The notes: generated by a model not told the origin, from the sequence alone. A DNA stretch of 64,000 nucleotides from Pontederia crassipes (GCA_030549335.1 JAUKPH010000017.1:11307501-11371500); one strand, 5' to 3'; shown: positions 1 to 12,411, numbered from the stretch's first letter. Numbers and translations are program-made.

Positions 1-133
1 TGAATGAATCTAAAGACGACACATTTTGAGTGATGAGTAGGGTCACGTTAAGAATGTTGTTGAAACTCGTAGTCATTCGAACTCAGGTATATGTGTAGAA
101 TTTGCATGTAATTTGGAAGATAAAGGTTCTTCT
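1..133. other. Flank of element A, unclassified
   Basis: This short stretch precedes element A and ends with the left copy of its target-site duplication (CTTCT, 129-133). No homology is recognised. Read on the minus strand and joined across the insertion to 16506 onward, it continues a short open frame, described in the findings. Confidence 0.5.
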
Positions 134-1079
134 TACAATGCCCCCAAAATTCGACTCCAATTTAGTTGTCAAACGCGGCGTCACTAGACATAACCTAATT
201 TCATAAAAACTTTACAACGGAAAGCGTAATCATAAACATAAAACATCAATCTCGTAAACAGTGAAAGACTTCATAGATAAATAAAATATTTCAAGATAAT
301 AAACTGACCCATGGGCCTAATAGGTTCTAACGTATACCCAATAATGGGTTCATCATACATAAATGAGTTCATACGAAAGTACATGACTTAAAGGCCTATA
401 GGCCGTACATGCTTGACTCTTGTAAGAGTTCCATCATCAGGACATAATATAAGTAAAATGACTTGGGCCGTAGCCCGACTCATACAAGTGCAATGTCTCC
501 GCCATGAGGCTCTCGTCGCCGAACCTAAGCCTCCTCCATACCTGCACGGATCCATGGGTGCAAGGGATTTCTTCCGTTAGAGTATGTTGAGGCCCATGCA
601 TGCTATGATCTTACAACATGATCTCTATATGTCATGCCATATGCATTGCATCATAATGAAAATATAAAACATGTGCATGCTATGAGCTATTATGCACACT
701 ATATGACATATGAACATATCATCATGGCAAGATAAAATAAGCATGTAACATCATAATCATTATGTCAATGCATATCATAACTTATCGTCATACTTATCAT
801 TATGGTAATGCATATCATGATCTTGTCTTACTTTACTTTGTCATCTTTGTTCATGTCATGATATGATGTGACAAGTGGACATTCATATTGCATCCTCATA
901 GGTGCATACTTCTTCATAATTCTTTATCATCTTTAACTTTATGTCTCAAGTCATTCATCATTCATCTTCTCGTCTTTCATCTTTGCTTAGATACTTTCTT
1001 ATCTTGTTGATTGGGAAGACCATATTGAATTCGTGGGAATTGGCTAGCTAGGCCAAGATTGGGTTCGCGGGTAGCCAAA

Positions 1080-1250
1080 AGAGACGCCACACTCAAGGGT
1101 GGAACTCACCTCATGGTTCCGTGTAGGTTCAATTGAGACGTCACACTTAAGGGTGGAACTCGCCAACTTATGGAAACGCCAGAAAACACCACACTCAAGA
1201 GTGGAACTCATTTTTCCGGAAAATGCCACCACTTAGGGGTGGAACTTATT
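1080..1250. repeat. Short tandem array in LTR A
   Basis: At least four imperfect copies of a core like CACACTCAAGGGTGGAACTC occur here at about 45-55 bp spacing. The same array is in the other LTR at 14680-14840. Element C has an unrelated array at the equivalent LTR position. Confidence 0.75.
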
Positions 1251-1497
1251 TCCTCTCATCGATTACAACAAGACACCTTCACGTCAATCCGTCTTTTAAT
1301 TTCTTTCATTAATACATACAATCATTCAATACATGTTGCATATTTTAATCCTATTTAAGGTCACTTCAAATCATGCTAATTGTGAACATTCAATCATAAC
1401 CAATCATCAGCTCAGAACGGACGACCGTTTTACTTTCGGTTGACTGCTGGACGGGGTATCGGTCGATCGGTAAGATTTCGGTCGACCGTTACAGAAC

Positions 1498-1800
1498 TTT
1501 CGGATGACCAAAACTGGATGTTTGGTCGACCGCTAATCACAGAGAGCAACGACTCTCTAAATCGGATGATCGCTAATATATCGGTCGACCATTATTAGAT
1601 CTTCGGACGATCGAAACTGGGCTTTTGGCTGACCATTAATCACAGAGAGCAACGACTCTCTAAATCGAACAATCACTAACATATCGGTCAACCGTTATCA
1701 AGTCTTCGGACGATCGAAACTCGACGTTTGGTCGACCGTTAAACACAGCAGGCAATGGCTCTTTCAAATCGGATGATCGTTGATGTAGCGGTCGATTGTT
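1498..1800. repeat. 103-bp minisatellite in LTR A, 3 units
   Basis: Units begin at the CGGA of CGGACGATCGAAACTGG at about 1501, 1604 and 1706. Each carries GGTCGACC-type palindromes and the core CAGAGAGCAACGACTCTCTA. The right LTR has five units. Confidence 0.85.
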
Positions 1801-2287
1801 GAATAGAGTTCGAGATTGATTTATCTCCAGAACGATCGACTGATAATGTATCAGTCGCCCGTTCTGGGACGACAAAACACGCATCTTTACATTATTTCTT
1901 TCCAATATTGCATACTTTAACATATTGAGTACATATTGGTTTCCAAACATCATATAAAACATCTCTCAACATTCTTAGCATTCTAACAATGAAGTAAAAG
2001 GATTTTTCACGTAAAGACATCTAGTATGCTAATCACATTCGTATATGTACATGAGCATTAAACGATTTCATAATGAGCTAACATGACAACAATAAACATT
2101 CTAATTCTAAACATAATAAGAAATAGAATATTGAACTTAATAGTACATGAAACACAATGCATTCTAATCATGATTAGCAATAGCATAGAACTTAATGAAC
2201 ATAAATCATGAATGCACATTCCTACCATTATGCTAAGAACAAAGGGTTTGTTCTTCATGCCCTAATCCACATATTCAAACATCATTA

Positions 2288-2306
2288 GGGGGGGGGGGGG
2301 GGGGGG
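2288..2306 (+). repeat. Poly(G) tract, 19 bases
   Basis: Nineteen consecutive G residues are followed by A and GGGG. The matching place in the right LTR (about 16075) has only six G. This is probably slippage expansion, and assembly error is possible. Confidence 0.8.
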
Positions 2307-2756
2307 AGGGGTTTAAAGAGGTTTGGATCCCTTCAAACATACCTTAATAGCAAATCCTAAGCCGTAGCTTCTTCCACTTCCTTCTCTAGCTCTCTCTTCC
2401 TCTCTCTTGTCTAGCTTGTTGTAATGCTATCGTGTGAGAGAGTGCAAGAGAGGTTCGATTACTGTAGCTAAGTGACGGATTAAGAGTGGTGAGGAGAGGA
2501 CTTACTGTAGCTATAGTAACTCGGTTACTATAACTTCAAGGAGCTAGCCGACCTGAAGAGAGGAAAAGGGAGTGGGTATTGTAGCTCACTTTAGCTAAAA
2601 TGGGGAGTTTATGTTGCTGGCCGACATGTTAGGTGGGGAGTTACTGTAGCAAACCTTTTATACCTTAGGTCATAAAGTAATTGGGCTTTGGTGGGCTGAG
2701 TGCGGCTGGGCTTTGAATTGCTTTCTTTCCTTTTTTTTATTTCATAGGATATTACA

Positions 2757-2770
2757 ATCTACCCCCTTAA
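2757..2770 (-). other. Polypurine tract of element A
   Basis: On the minus strand this reads TTAAGGGGGTAGAT and directly abuts the 3' LTR. This is the usual position of the plus-strand primer of Ty3/gypsy elements. Confidence 0.75.
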
Positions 2771-2800
2771 ATAAAAATTCATCCTCGAATTTTGGTAAAT

Positions 2801-3009
2801 CTTAAATTGCTTACCGAAAAGTTTCGAAAACTTCTCTCGCATTTCCACTTCAAATTCTCATGTTTCTTCTTGTCCGCGATGGTGCTTCTATGCCACTTTG
2901 ACCATTTGTATGATTTTGTTCTTGAGATGCTTCATTTGATAATCTATAATATCTATAGGTTGCTCCACATATGTCAAGTCCTCTTTGATATTCGACTCCT
3001 CAATCCGAA
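2801..3009 (-). pseudogene. Element A pol C-terminal tail (chromodomain-like), cut off by CACTA-1
   Basis: The minus-strand frame reads SNIKEDLTYVEQPIDIIDYQ and continues into a chromodomain-like end. It matches the tail of element C (57853-58060). The insertion of CACTA-1 at 3010 separates it from the integrase at 9558 onward. Compared with element C, two tryptophan codons are now stops (TGG to TAG and TGG to TGA), consistent with C-to-T decay on the other strand. It is non-functional. Confidence 0.85.
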
Positions 3010-3037
3010 CACTACAAGAATTTGAGCTATTAGCTAC
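3010..3037 (+). repeat. CACTA-1 left terminal inverted repeat
   Basis: It begins CACTACAAGAATTTGAGC and ends TATTAGCTAC. Its partner at 9530-9557 differs at one position (G versus A). Confidence 0.95.
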
Positions 3038-3740
3038 ATATTTTAGTGACTCTATATTTCGTAGCAATATTGTCACAGTTAGAGACATATTAGTGGCAGA
3101 TTTGGAATACATTTAGTGTATCATCTACACAAACTAAACTGACAGACCCAATTGTGTCCACATTACCTACGAAAATTATGGTCACTAATATTAGTCGACA
3201 TATCGTAGTCAAGCTGTAACAAATCTATTACTATATAATGACACTAATCGGTCTCTAATTTGTCTCAAGTATGTCCCTAACAGTTACACATTTACTACAT
3301 ATTTGGGACATGTTTAGTGCACCGTCTTCACAAATCTAACTGATAATATAGTGACAAGTCTTTGACCATATTAAGTACATACATTACGGTCCCTAATGTT
3401 AGTCAGTATATTGTAACTAATCTGTCCCTAAAGTCAGACGCTAATTTGTCTCTACTTTGTCTCAAATTTTGTTGCTATCGGTTACAAATTTACTACATAT
3501 TCGAGACATATTTAGTGCACCATCTCCACAAAAAATAAGATGGAAACTACGACTATTAATATAAGTTGATATATTGTAATAAATTTGTAACTAATTTGTC
3601 CCTAAACTGTGATACTAATATGTTTCTAATATGTAACTAATCTATCCTTAAATTGATACTAATTTGTCTCTATTTGTCTCAAATTTTGACATTAAAAATT
3701 ATAAATTTACTACTGACTTGCGATCATTTTTTGACAATCA
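3038..3740. repeat. CACTA-1 left subterminal repeat region
   Basis: Short degenerate motifs recur in both orientations, such as GTGAC, ATTTGTC(C/T)CTA and TTACTACATATT. In CACTA elements this arrangement is where the transposase accessory protein binds. No open frame of interest is present. Confidence 0.7.
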
Positions 3741-4158
3741 TTTACACTATCTACTTTAGTTATAATTTCTTTTGCTTTTAATGGATAGACGTTTGTAAAA
3801 AAATATTTTGGAATCAATAATTGATCATCAAAAGTGAAATGATTTTATTTTCTTATTATTTAGTAATTGAAATAACTCTCAAGATTTTTAAGGTTAATGT
3901 GAAAACTATAATAGAAAATTTAATTGCATATGTGTTTGTACATGATAATCAATGGATACTAGTAAGATTGCTAGAAACATAAATTTATATTCCTTTTCCT
4001 TTCTACTTATGATAATATATTATTATTCTAATTCTCATTTTTATTTATACATTTATGTATATGTATAGATGGGATTAGGACTTTCATTAGGTTGACAAGT
4101 AAATTTCCAATTAGGTAAAACAATTATGGCAATATAAATGAAAACTAAAAGAATCTAA

Positions 4159-4161
<3 letters not shown>

Positions 4162-4197
<36 letters not shown>
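4162..4197. repeat. (AT)n microsatellite
   Basis: An uninterrupted AT dinucleotide run lies inside CACTA-1. Confidence 0.9.
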
Positions 4198-4199
<2 letters not shown>

Positions 4200-4570
4200 A
4201 GAAGAGCCAACATTTTAGGCATCTCACGCATGGATGCGGAGCACAATTTTGCTATTCATCGGGACATCCACGACTATGCAAGAAAATGGTCATTTCGGGT
4301 CATTGGCAGTGAGCGCTGTCTACAGAACTACCATTTAGTGACCACCCTTCACACATTCAAGGAGCCCTATGTTAGGAGGAGATCATAGTCTCGGAGTGTA
4401 CGTGGTGGATGTGTCGCACTCGAACATGATGAATATCGCGTGGGAACATGACGAACGATGTGTGGGTATTCGTTGCCATCATTGGCCATGTATCTCTTAC
4501 TGAATGGTGAAGGTCTGCTCTGCATCCATATGTCGAAACACCTATGATGCATGTGCACTTTACCCTATAT
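4198..4570. repeat. Possible nested MITE-like unit
   Basis: The segment between two AT-rich tracts has ends that are weakly inverted: GGATGCGGAGCA near 4233 against GGATGCAGAGCA on the minus strand near 4520. Match quality is modest and no clear target duplication was found. It may be a short inverted-repeat element or chance. Confidence 0.3.
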
Positions 4571-5213
4571 ATATAATTATTGGAGTTGGAGAATACTTCA
4601 TGACCCCTTTTTTCTCACACCGGGTTCGCCCATGTGAGCTTAGGAGAATTTGAGTATTACCCAATTACCTGTGCTACTGGTGTACTGACAAAAAGGAGGG
4701 TTCGAGGGGCACCGCCCCCCGACGAGTTTGGGCTTTTGTTTAGTCGGCTCGTGTGATCCCGTGTGGTGCGGATTACAATAAACTAATGAAACTAAGAATA
4801 ATTCATAATTTTTATAAGTAAATATTAAAAGAAACATTTTGCAAAAATTTTTTTTATAAGTATTCTTTAATGATATAATAAATCGACAAAGTTCTAAAAA
4901 ATGTAGTATAATTTTAAAATATTTTTATGCTTATTAAGTAATAAAAAATATTTTGTAAATATTATTTAATTATTAAGTATAATTTTAAAATATTTTTGTA
5001 AATAAAAAATACTTTCCCTCTTTCCTCTAAAAATTTCCCTCTTTCCCTAAAACCCTAAATGACATTTCCCTCTTCCCTCTTTCCCTCGTCGACATTTTTG
5101 CTCCTATTCGAGACAATTGCATCCAGACCTCAAAGATTCTTCAGGTGCTTCAGGTGCATCATTCTTCCACTTTTCCTACTCTTTCCGTTCATTTTTTCTA
5201 CATTTTTTTCGTT

Positions 5214-5523
5214 TTCTTCTTTGTGCAGCCAACGCGCAAGGGCCTGTGCGCGCAGGCTGCCGCCGACGACCCCTACATTGGTCGCCGATGCGTGCCCCGA
5301 CTCCCTGTGCGTGCAGGGGCCAACCAGCGACCCCTGCCACCTTTGGCAGGGTTCGTCTCAGGCCACTGCGCGGGGAGTATGGGCTCATGCCGGCGACCCT
5401 TTTTTTTATTTTCTTCTTTGTGCAGCCGACGCGCAGGGGCCTGTACGTGCAGACTGCCATCGGCGACCCCTGCGTTGGTTGTCGGCGTGCGCCCCGACTC
5501 CCTGTGCACACAGGGGCCAACCA
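5214..5523. repeat. GC-rich 113-bp direct duplication in CACTA-1
   Basis: Copies at 5214-5326 and 5411-5523 share TTCTTCTTTGTGCAGCC at the start and CAGGGGCCAACCA at the end, with period 197. They are much more GC-rich than their surroundings. Several overlapping open frames here reflect composition, not a recognisable protein. Confidence 0.8.
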
Positions 5524-6271
5524 TTTTTTGAGTCCTCATCCGAGTAGAGTGAATTCCCATTTTTTGGTATTGTTATCAATTATCTATGTGCTCTCCTTTT
5601 TTCTTCTTCTTTCTTTCTTGACTTTAGCATATAACTCTCAATGTGTACGTGAACTTATTCTTTTATCAAAGTATTCCAAATTCTGTTATTGTATATATTT
5701 TCTTTTTTCTTGCGTTGGTGTCCGACTTCGTCTATGCACTATATTATCATTGACAGACTGGTCTATGTTCCAATGTTATTCCAATGAGCAGTGTTCACTT
5801 TCCTTCCTGCCATGTTAACAACCTCTATGAGCCCACTCAAAGTTAAGAAAATTATTGAACAGTAACATCCTTTTCTTAAGACTAGATTAAATTCAAATTG
5901 AGGAACAAAAGGGAACATTGCTAAGTTTTTTTTCATTCCCGAGTTTAGCATATAACCCTTAGTATGCGATATTAGAAAGACAGTCTCACAAAATTTCTTG
6001 CTATCATCTTAACATCCTCTGCGCGCCAATTCCAATTCCAATTCCATGTCACATGTTTTGAAGCCCCAGAAATTATGATCCAGGGAGGCATTACTTTGAA
6101 GATGAACTAACTGCATATCTGCCATATTCACTTTTTCCTCTGAGCGAGTGTACAAATTTCCCTTATTGTAATTTTAGAACCTTCAGATATTTCACATCAG
6201 CTAGCACTAGATTTGTATGTGTATTAACAACAGGTTTCTGTATCACTCTTTCCTTAGATGATTCATGAAAT

Positions 6272-7425
6272 CCAGCATCACGAACTAAAGCATTGACTGA
6301 ATTCTAAAATTATTTCTAGGAATCTAAAATTTGTTTGATATGAAATCAGGTTGTAACATTGATCTTCTTGTTTTAGGATGGCATCTAGTGGTTATTGCTT
6401 CTTTTGATGATTATCAGAATCTATTCATACACATTAGCTAAAACTGGACTTGTATGCATATTTAAAATGGTTTCCTGTATCTCTGTTATAATTGTAGTTA
6501 GTTGTGTAGTTTGAACAATACACTAAAATTAAAATTTCCTCTTTTTCAGCACAAAGTCTGCTCCTCTTTTTTTACTCATATTCTGCTTTTAGATTCCTGT
6601 ATCAGTAATTTGAACTTTATGGGATAAACTTTGGAAATCAGAAACAGATTCATCATGATAGTTGTTCAATTAACTCCTATTCTTGGTCTGATTCTTAGTT
6701 CAAATCTCTTTGCACAAAGTATTAGTTTTCTGATTCTGTCTTCTAGTTTCTTGATGTCTTGGAGTGGATGATTTCTATGGAATGAATGCAATGGTAGAAC
6801 TTTATATCCCTTTCGTATGCCCTTTAACTCTAGCTGATAACTTAACAACCAATGGAAATTTTGCAACATAATAACAATGACATCCAAACACTTTCAAATG
6901 AGTTATATCATGTTCCAGCATCAGAAACTAAAGCATTGACTGAATTCTGAAATTATTTCTAGGGAACTTAAAATTTGTTGGATATGCAATCAGGTTGTAA
7001 CATTGATCTTCTTGTTTTAGGATGGCATCTAGTTCTTATTGCTTCTTTTGATGGTTATCAGAATATGTTGATACACATCAGCTAAAACTGGACTTTTATG
7101 TGGATTTACAATAGGTTCCTGTATCTCTGTTATAATTGTAGTTAGTTGTGTAGTTTGAACAATGCACTAAAAATAAAATTTCCTCTTCTTCAGCACTGCT
7201 CCTCTTTTTTCTACTCACATTTTGCTTTTATATTTCTGTACCATAAATTTGAACTGTATGGGACAAGCTTTGGAAATCAGAATCAAATTCATCATGACAG
7301 TTGTTCAATTAACCCCTATTCTTGGTCTGATTCTTAGTTCAAATTTCTTTGCACAAAGTATTAGTTTTCTGAATCTATCTTCTAATTTCTTGATGTCTTG
7401 GAGTGGATGATTTCTATAGAATGAA
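6272..7425. repeat. Direct duplication of about 515 bp in CACTA-1
   Basis: The copy at 6272-6788 (starting CCAGCATCACGAACTAAAGC) is repeated at 6915-7425. Both share TTGTAACATTGATCTTC, GATGGCATCTAGT and the end GATGTCTTGGAGTGGATGA. It sits directly upstream of the mannosidase exon and may be intron sequence of the captured gene. No coding potential is recognised. Confidence 0.85.
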
Positions 7426-7560
7426 ATGGAGTTGATCTACTGAAACGTAAATGCATAGTATATGTAAAAAATTTTTAGTATATATTATGACTTCATGAAT
7501 TGCTCAATCATCTTTGATGACCCACAACCACTATTCCATTATCTGTTACAACTTTTTCAG

Positions 7561-7770
7561 GTGTGTTTCCTGCCAGGCACGCTTGCCCTTGGGACAACGA
7601 AAGGTTTGACAAAGAAACTAGCAACTGCAAATAATTTACTCAGCCCAAAAGACCTGGAGAACTTAAAACTTGCTGAAGATATGGCCAAAACATGCTTTCA
7701 AATATATTCTGTGACTTCTACAGGTCTTGCGCCGGAGATTGCTTATTTCCATACTGACCTATTTTGCTAA
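7561..7770 (+). pseudogene. Captured exon of class I alpha-1,2-mannosidase (MNS1-like)
   Basis: The translation contains VCFLPGTLALGTTKGLTKK, DLENLKLAEDMAKTC and STGLAPEIAYFHTD. These are hallmark blocks of glycosyl hydrolase family 47, the Golgi/ER mannosyl-oligosaccharide 1,2-alpha-mannosidase that trims N-glycans. The exon follows a pyrimidine-rich acceptor (TTTTTCAG, ending 7560). About 65 residues of a protein usually near 560 are present, and no other exon of this gene was found, so the fragment cannot encode an enzyme. It lies in the same orientation as the oxidase fragment 400 bp downstream. Family assignment is confident from motif recall; no search was run. Confidence 0.85.
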
Positions 7771-7964
7771 CTATTTTCCTAGAAAACCATTTTCTTCTTT
7801 AACTTATATTTTTTTAGTTGAAGTCCTTGCTTTTGCTATTGATATTTGATTCAGCACATTTTTAGGAATTTTTTGGGGTTTTTTTCTTAATCCACATGTG
7901 GCACCAAATCTAAAAGATTTGGGATCTTTTTTCAGGACAGCACATAATAGTTCGGGGTCAACCA

Positions 7965-8150
7965 ACTATTATGTATTGTTCTAAAAAATCTGCTCTGTAT
8001 TGTTCTGATTGAGAAAAAAAAATTAGTTCTAAAGAATCTGCACATAATATTGCTCTGTATTGTTCTAAAGAATTTGCCCTGTAGATGAGAAAAATTTTTT
8101 TACTACTAATTGAAGTGTCCAAGAATCTGCTCTGTATTGTTCTAAAGAAT
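7965..8150. repeat. Short interspersed repeats (CTCTGTATTGTTCT)
   Basis: Several copies of CTGCTCTGTATTGTTCTAAAGAAT-like sequence occur between the two captured gene fragments. The longest shared core is TGCTCTGTATTGTTCT. Confidence 0.6.
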
Positions 8151-8184
8151 GTTAATTAAGTTCCCTTTGTTCCGATCCCGGCAG

Positions 8185-9179
<995 letters not shown>

Positions 9180-9529
9180 AATGAGCATTTAGCTCCACTG
9201 TGGGGACAAATTGCGATAAAAGCTAGCCACAGAATAAGGACAAATTAGTCACAAAAAAATTATAATTGTTTTATCGCCGTAACATTATAGTTACTACTTA
9301 GTGACAGATTAGCTACCGATTTTGAATTCTAATAATTAAGAGTTGCCACAAAATAGGGACGGATTAGGGATGACAACAAACATAATTAGCTACAAAAATA
9401 GGGACACAAAGTTGGGTCGCAATCAGCGATGAGGTATTAGATATAGATGTACTTTGTCTCGAATCCGTAGCAAATCCGACGTTAATACAATTTGCGATGG
9501 TATTACCTACGTTTGTTACAGATATCTCC
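9180..9529. repeat. CACTA-1 right subterminal repeat region
   Basis: Short motifs such as GGGACAAATTnG, GTCACAAAA and AGCTAC(A/C)AA recur, mirroring those at the left end. Confidence 0.65.
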
Positions 9530-9557
9530 GTAGCTAATAGTTCAAATTCTTGTAGTG
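9530..9557 (-). repeat. CACTA-1 right terminal inverted repeat
   Basis: It ends TTCTTGTAGTG and matches the left repeat at 27 of 28 bases. GAA follows as the target duplication. Confidence 0.95.
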
Positions 9558-10347
9558 GAATCACATTTGCTTCATCATGAACATACTTCCGGAGCAGTGA
9601 TACATGGAAAATATTGTGAAGTCTTGCATAAGAAGATGGTAATGCTAACTTGTAAGCCGCTTCTCCAACTTTTTCAAGGATCTCAAATGGCCCAATATAT
9701 CTTGGAGTCAACTTTCCTTTCTTGCTGAATCTCATAACACCCTTAGTTTGAGAGACTTTATGCATTACATGATCACCAACTTCATAAGGTTGCTCTCTTC
9801 TCTTTAGATCCGCATAACTCTTTTGCCTACTTTGTGCCGCTAGCATCCTTTGCTTGATAAGTTCCACCTTGTCAACATACATGTGAATCAAATTCGATTC
9901 AAGGCATCTTTCTTCACCGGTTTCACTCCAACACGCCGGAGAACGGCAATGCCTTCCATACAAAGCTTCAAATGGAGCCATCTTGATACTTGAGTGATAA
10001 CTATTATTATAGGCAAATTCTACCAAAGGAATGTGGTCATCCCAATTTTCATGCCAATCTAAGGCACAAGCTCTAAGCATATCTTCAAGAGTTTGAATTG
10101 TTCTTTCACTTTGACCGTCGGTTTGAGAATGAAATGCCGTGCTAAAATTTTTCCTTGTTCCAAAAGCATTTTGGAGACCTTTCCAAAATCTTGAAGTGAA
10201 CCTCGGGTCTCTATTTGAAATAATAGAAGCCGGAATTCCGTGCAAACGAATAATCTCATTCACATATAATTCTACCATGCTTTCCATGAATTGACTTACT
10301 TTCATAGGAATAAAGTGAGCCGATTTTGTCGGTCCACTACAATCCAA
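9558..10347 (-). pseudogene. Element A integrase core
   Basis: The minus-strand frame has SNRDPRFTSRFW, where the usual family form is SDRD, so the second catalytic Asp is changed to Asn. It also has FSTAFHSQTDGQSERT with the third acidic residue, FAYNNSYHSSIKMAPFEALY and a GPFEILEKVG block (GPY/F-like). The frame is intact from about 10347 to the CACTA-1 junction. Beyond that point the reading frame runs into transposon DNA. The catalytic change plus the disruption make it inactive. Confidence 0.88.
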
Positions 10348-10470
10348 ATTGTATCATATCCTTTCCGGGTTCGAGATAATCCTACCACAAAGTCCATAGA
10401 GATATTTTGTTATTTCCATTTCGGAATAGGTAAAGGATGTAACTTGCCACAAGGCCTTCGGTGTTCAATC

Positions 10471-10812
10471 TTAACTTGTTGGCAAACTATACACTTCGCT
10501 ACATACTTGACCACCAAAAATTTTCTTCATGTCTTCCCACAAAAAATTTGTTTGCAAGTTCTTGAACATTTTGGTGCTTCCGGGATGAATTGAAAATTCG
10601 GACTTGTGGTACTCATCCATAATCTTTCTTCTTAATGCCTTTTCCTTTGGTACCCACAATCGTTTGTTATACTTAATTGCTCCATCTTCGCCGTACTTGA
10701 AGTGATTTATTTTCCTTTTGCATATATTAATCATTCTTGCATATTCCGGATCCCTTCTTTTAGCTTTAACAATTATTCTCACTAAGCTTGATTCGATCAC
10801 ATGATGAGCCAT
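10471..10812 (-). pseudogene. Element A integrase N-terminal (zinc-binding) region
   Basis: It reads RRKIMDEYHKSEFSIHPGST, giving the two His of the HHCC zinc domain. The Cys pair region at the C-terminal side is partly preserved (VCSEVYSLPTS). A frameshift and stops separate it from the core downstream at 10347. Confidence 0.75.
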
Positions 10813-11597
10813 ACATATGATCCTTCAGCCACAAATGCTTGGGGCCCATTGCACTATGCTTTCCACAAGATTCCACTTGTGTACACTTAAACATCCAAGT
10901 GATTCTTCCCACTTGCGGCTTAGTGCATCGACAACTACATTTGCCTTTCCGGGATGGTACAATATAGTGAACTCATAGTCCTTAAGGAAATCGAGTCATC
11001 TTCTTTGTCTCATGTTCAACTCCTTTTGGGAGAATACATACTTTAAGCTCTTATGGTCCATGTACATTTCAAAATCTTCACCATACAAGTAGTGGCATCA
11101 TATCTTAAATGCAAATACAACCGTCGCTAACTCTAAGTCATGAGCAGGGTAGTTGACTTCATGCTTCTTCAATTGTCGTGAAGCATATGCAATAATTTTA
11201 CCATGTTGCATAAGTACACAACCTAATCCGGTACCACAAGCATCACTAGAAATGACATAACCTCCACTTCCTGAAAGAATGACTAGGATTGATGCCGTTG
11301 TAAGTCTTCTTTTTAGCTCTTGGAAGCTTGCTTCACATTCTTGTGACTATAAGAACTTCTCGCCCTTCCTTGTCAACTTTGTCATAAGCACAACAATTTT
11401 GAAAAAATCTTAGATAAACCTTCTATAGTATCCGGCAAGTCCCAAGAAACTTCTAATCTCGGTCACAATTTTGGGTCTATTCCAATTAGTCCTTTAACTT
11501 TAGCCGGATCCATGGCCACTCCATGCCCTGATACAATGTGTCAAAAAAACATCACTTATTCAAGTCAAAATTCACATTTAGAAAATTTGGCGTAGAG
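10813..11597 (-). pseudogene. Element A RNase H and connection region, decayed
   Basis: Only fragments remain, broken by stops and frameshifts. A YHPGKANVV-like block followed by DALSRK lies around 10920-10970 (minus strand). The order RT, RNase H, integrase is the Ty3/gypsy order. Confidence 0.7.
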
Positions 11598-12389
11598 CTA
11601 ATTATTTCTTCTTAAGGTTTCCAACACAATGCGGAGGTGTTCGCTATGCTCTTCCGGGTTTGATGAGTAGATGAGAATGTCATCCTCAAATACGATCACA
11701 AATTTGTTCAAGTATGGACGGAAGAACCTATTCATCATATCCATGAATACGGCGGGTGCATTCGTTAGTCCAAAAGGCATAACAAAAAACTCGTAATGTC
11801 CATACCTCGAACGAAATGTCATCTTGGGAACATCTTGCTCGACTACCCTTAATTGGTGGTAGCCACTCCTTAGGTCGATTTTGGAGAAAACTGACGTCGT
11901 CGATAATTGATAAAAAAGATCGTCAATCCTTTGTAAGAGATACTTGTTTTTCACCGTCACCTTATTGATCATTCGGTAGTCAACGCACAATCTTAAAGAG
12001 TCATCCTTCTTCTTGATGAAAAGTACCGGTGCGCCCCATGGTGAGATACTTGGTGTAATGAACCCCTTATCCAAAAGCTCTTGCAGTTGTGTCTTCAATT
12101 CATGCATCACCGCCGGGACCATTCGGTAAGGCGGATTCGAAATGGGCGCAATACTCAGAAGTAGTTCAATATTGAACTCAACTTTCCTTCTTGGTGGCAA
12201 TCCCACAATGTTTTCTGGAAAGACATCAGGATATTCTCTTACCACATCTAAGGATTCAAGTGCCTTAGATTGTGAATCCATCTTGATGACACTCGCCAAA
12301 AATCCTCTTGCTCCTTTCTTGATCATTTTGCTTGTCTTAGTTGTTGAAATTAGCATTTTGACTTCCGTGGAGGGAATTCCCCTAATCAT
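11598..12389 (-). pseudogene. Element A reverse transcriptase
   Basis: The domain reads [53 protein letters not shown] and [14 protein letters not shown]. The catalytic motif is FEDD ([11 protein letters not shown]), where element C has FMDD. The acidic pair is kept but the second position is unusual. The open frame covers most of the RT, ends near ETLRRNN, and loses the thumb through a stop. Confidence 0.88.
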
Positions 12390-12411
12390 TGTGGATTTCC
12401 ATGATGGTCAC

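Larger units (their letters stand above)
134..2756 (-). repeat. Element A left LTR (3' LTR)
   Basis: It is homologous over its length to 13818-16500. The outer end is mutated (TTACAATG instead of the TGTAACA seen in the other copy); the inner end is ATTACA at 2751-2756. It contains three units of a 103-bp minisatellite, a short tandem array and a long G run. TACTGTAGC-like motifs recur near 2455-2655. Confidence 0.92.

Noticed and set aside
5059..5818. Overlapping long frames on both strands in the GC-rich part of CACTA-1
   Set aside because: No recognisable domain; they arise from composition and a tandem duplication.
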